Shown piece after piece: positions 62,178 to 64,000 of a stretch of 64,000 nt of DNA (its first letter is position 1; the number at the start of each line of letters is the position of its first letter). Source of the stretch: Bacillota bacterium (lineage in GTDB: Bacteria; Bacillota; Sulfobacillia; JACIYH01); NCBI GenBank assembly GCA_030019365.1, contig JASEFA010000003.1:248001-312000 (forward strand). The letters run 5' to 3'. The position numbers and the translations under genes are program-made. The notes beneath the pieces were generated by a model, which saw nothing but the letters and a program-made list of their open reading frames with translations, did not search any database and was not told the DNA's origin.

Positions 62178-64000
62178 TTGACCTGGCCGTTGGTGTCTCT
62201 CCTGGTGGGGGCGGTGGCGCTGGTTTTCGTGGCCTTTCTGTGGAGCAGCCTGTTGCGGATGCCCGCCGGCAGCGAACGCATGAGAGAGATCTCGGAAGCC
62301 ATCCACGAGGGGGCGCGGGCGTTCCTGCTGCGCGAGTATCGCACCATCGCCGTCTTCGCGGTGGCGGTGTTCGTCGTCCTCGGGCTTGCGCTGTCCTGGA
62401 AGACCGCCGTGGCGTACCTGATCGGCGCCTCATGCTCGGTTCTGGCCGGCTATTTGGGGATGAGTGCGGCCACCCGGGCCAACGTGCGTACCACGGAAGC
62501 AGCGCGCGCCGGGCAGGTTCAGGCCCTGCGCGTTGCCTTTTCCGGCGGATCCATCATGGGCCTGGCGGTGGCGGGCCTGGGGCTCATCGGCCTGGCGGTA
62601 GTCTTCATGCTGTTTCCTGATCCCGTAATCGTAACAGGTTTTTCGTTTGGGGCCAGTTCCATAGCCCTGTTCGCCCGCGTGGGGGGAGGCATTTACACCA
62701 AGTCGGCGGACGTGGGCGCCGACCTGGTGGGAAAGGTGGAGGCCGGCATCCCCGAGGACGACCCCCGCAATCCGGCCGTGATCGCCGACAACGTGGGCGA
62801 CAACGTGGGTGACGTGGCCGGCATGGGTGCCGACCTCTTCGAGTCCTACGTGGGCTCGGTGGTAGCCGCCATGGTGCTGGGCGCGGGTCTCAGCCCGGGT
62901 CACACCATTCTGCCCCTGGCCCTGGTGGCGACCGGGACGGTGGCCTCCTTCCTGGGTGTGGTGTATGTGCGCGCCCTGAGCGGGGCCAACCCCCAGGCGG
63001 CCCTGCGCTGGGGGACCTACGTGGCGGCGGGCGCCTTCGCCCTGCTGGCCTGGTGGCTGTGCGTGGCCCTGACCGGCAGCGTGGTCCTGCTGGGGGCGGT
63101 GCTCGCCGGCCTGATAGCGGGTATCCTGATCGGTCTGATCAGCGAGTACTTCACCTCCGGTCCTCCTATCAAGGGAGTGGCCCACTCCTGCACCACCGGG
63201 CCGGCCACCAACATCCTCACCGGCCTGGCCCTGGGGATGCGCAGCACAGCCCTGCCCGTGATCGCAGTGGCGGTGGCCATCTATGTGGCTTATTCCCTGG
63301 GCGGGCTCTACGGCATCGCCCTGGCGGGGGTGGGTATGCTGGCCACCATCGGGGTGGTGATGTCCGTGGATGCTTACGGCCCGGTGGCAGACAACGCGGG
63401 CGGCATCGCCGAGATGTCCGGCCTGGGCGAGGGCGTGCGCCGCATCACGGACCGCCTGGATGCCCTGGGGAATACCACCGCGGCCATCGGCAAGGGCTTT
63501 GCCATCGGATCGGCCGCCCTCACGGCCCTGGCCCTGTTCTCGGCGTACTCCCACAGCGTCGGGCTCAGCACCATCGACCTGAGCAGGCACACCACCCTCA
63601 TCGGCCTCCTCATCGGCGCGCTGCTGCCCTTCCTGTTCGGTGCCATGGCCCTGGATGCGGTAGGGCGGGCGGCCCTGCGCATGGTGGAAGAGGTGAGGCG
63701 GCAGTTCCGCGAGGTGGCGGGCCTCATGGAAGGCCGGGCCCGGGCCGACTACGCCCGCTGTGTGGACATCGCCACCGCGGCCGCTTTGAAGGAGATGGTC
63801 GCCCCCGGCCTGCTGGCGGTGATCAGCCCCATCGTGATCGGCTTGCTGCTGGGCAGGGAAGCCCTGGGCGGGATGCTGGCCGGTTCCCTGGCGACCGGCT
63901 TCCTCATCGCCGTGACCATGGCCAACGCGGGTGCGGCCTGGGACAACGGCAAGAAGTTCATCGAGGCGGGTAACCTGGGTGGCAAGGGTTCTCCCGAGCA
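62178..64000 (+). CDS. hppA: Membrane-bound ion-pumping pyrophosphatase HppA, 3'-truncated
   Basis: Hydrolyses pyrophosphate to drive H+ or Na+ across the membrane. 607 codons are in the window; the C-terminus lies beyond it. The catalytic segment is [19 protein letters not shown], followed by [13 protein letters not shown]. The K+-dependence marker reads [10 protein letters not shown] (about residue 432), with Ala at the position that is Lys in K+-independent enzymes, so K+ dependence is predicted. Multiple membrane spans alternate with acidic loops. TTG 62178 follows GGGGGG. Whether it moves H+ or Na+ cannot be settled by eye. It recovers energy from pyrophosphate made by biosynthesis. Confidence 0.95.
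   Translation, partial: MTWPLVSLLVGAVALVFVAFLWSSLLRMPAGSERMREISEAIHEGARAFLLREYRTIAVFAVAVFVVLGLALSWKTAVAYLIGASCSVLAGYLGMSAATRANVRTTEAARAGQVQALRVAFSGGSIMGLAVAGLGLIGLAVVFMLFPDPVIVTGFSFGASSIALFARVGGGIYTKSADVGADLVGKVEAGIPEDDPRNPAVIADNVGDNVGDVAGMGADLFESYVGSVVAAMVLGAGLSPGHTILPLALVATGTVASFLGVVYVRALSGANPQAALRWGTYVAAGAFALLAWWLCVALTGSVVLLGAVLAGLIAGILIGLISEYFTSGPPIKGVAHSCTTGPATNILTGLALGMRSTALPVIAVAVAIYVAYSLGGLYGIALAGVGMLATIGVVMSVDAYGPVADNAGGIAEMSGLGEGVRRITDRLDALGNTTAAIGKGFAIGSAALTALALFSAYSHSVGLSTIDLSRHTTLIGLLIGALLPFLFGAMALDAVGRAALRMVEEVRRQFREVAGLMEGRARADYARCVDIATAAALKEMVAPGLLAVISPIVIGLLLGREALGGMLAGSLATGFLIAVTMANAGAAWDNGKKFIEAGNLGGKGSPE

Noticed and set aside
62240-63973. Alternative plus-strand frames inside the pyrophosphatase
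   Set aside because: They are Gly/Pro/Arg-rich shadows; the true frame from TTG 62178 is open to the window end and carries all catalytic motifs.

Overview
The window is very GC-rich, with strong purine-rich Shine-Dalgarno sites, many GTG and TTG starts, and overlapping co-directional genes. The gene content fits a deep-branching, high-GC member of the Bacillota: a Bacillus-type purine operon with separate PurS/PurQ/small PurL, a 4Fe-4S type PurF, an S-layer-homology protein, a CpsB/CpsD-type capsule module, a bacterial XPB pair, TldD/TldE and a membrane pyrophosphatase. The exact lineage is an inference. I recognised no rRNA or tRNA gene by eye.

Layout. 1-1.3 kb: 3' part of guaA. 1.4-7.9 kb (minus): an MFS exporter, then a complete branched-chain amino acid type ABC importer (livF-livG-livM-livH-binding protein) whose leader carries two competing hairpins. 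8.2-21.7 kb (plus): a strong promoter, a ykkC-family (probably PRPP-sensing) riboswitch with a mutually exclusive hairpin, then purE-purB-purC/purS fusion-purQ-purL-purF-purM-purN-purH-purD and a QueT-like queuosine-precursor transporter subunit. No purK is present. 21.7-25.5 kb (minus): a helicase-associated protein and an XPB helicase. 25.5-30.8 kb (plus): a GNAT acetyltransferase, a COG3044-type ATPase, tldD and tldE.

30.9-36.5 kb (plus): a six-unit, 35-bp-period array of TGACGC palindromes with hairpin-forming spacers lies directly before (and runs into) a gene for a winged-helix plus restriction-endonuclease-fold protein, followed by pcrA and ligA. This array/nuclease pair is the best candidate for an undescribed system. 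36.5-38.9 kb (minus): a bactofilin, a ParM/Alp-like actin homologue and a DUF1844 protein. 39.2-45.1 kb (plus): a 1238-residue STAND ATPase/TPR/SARP-type regulator, and an AlbA_2 (Schlafen-like) protein whose gene is flanked by a matching pair of direct repeats.

45.4-55.3 kb (plus): a 52-residue membrane peptide, an SLH-domain surface protein, and a polysaccharide module made of an O-antigen-ligase-like membrane protein with TPRs, two Wzz-like chain-length/co-polymerase proteins, a BY-kinase, a CpsB-type PHP phosphatase and a LuxR-type regulator whose receiver lacks the phospho-acceptor Asp. 55.3-56.6 kb: a thi4 remnant with a large internal deletion and an orphan TPP riboswitch, separated by a Nudix gene on the opposite strand. 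56.7-57.5 kb (minus): a HEPN/MNT pair. 57.7-61.5 kb (plus): a DnaE2-type error-prone polymerase with a promoter and a LexA-box-like site. 61.6 kb to the end: an HxlR regulator (minus) and a membrane-bound pyrophosphatase that runs off the window.

Short direct duplications of about 28-43 bp occur repeatedly at gene boundaries and inside one coding region, and look like a trait of this genome. All calls come from reading the sequence; no database search was run.
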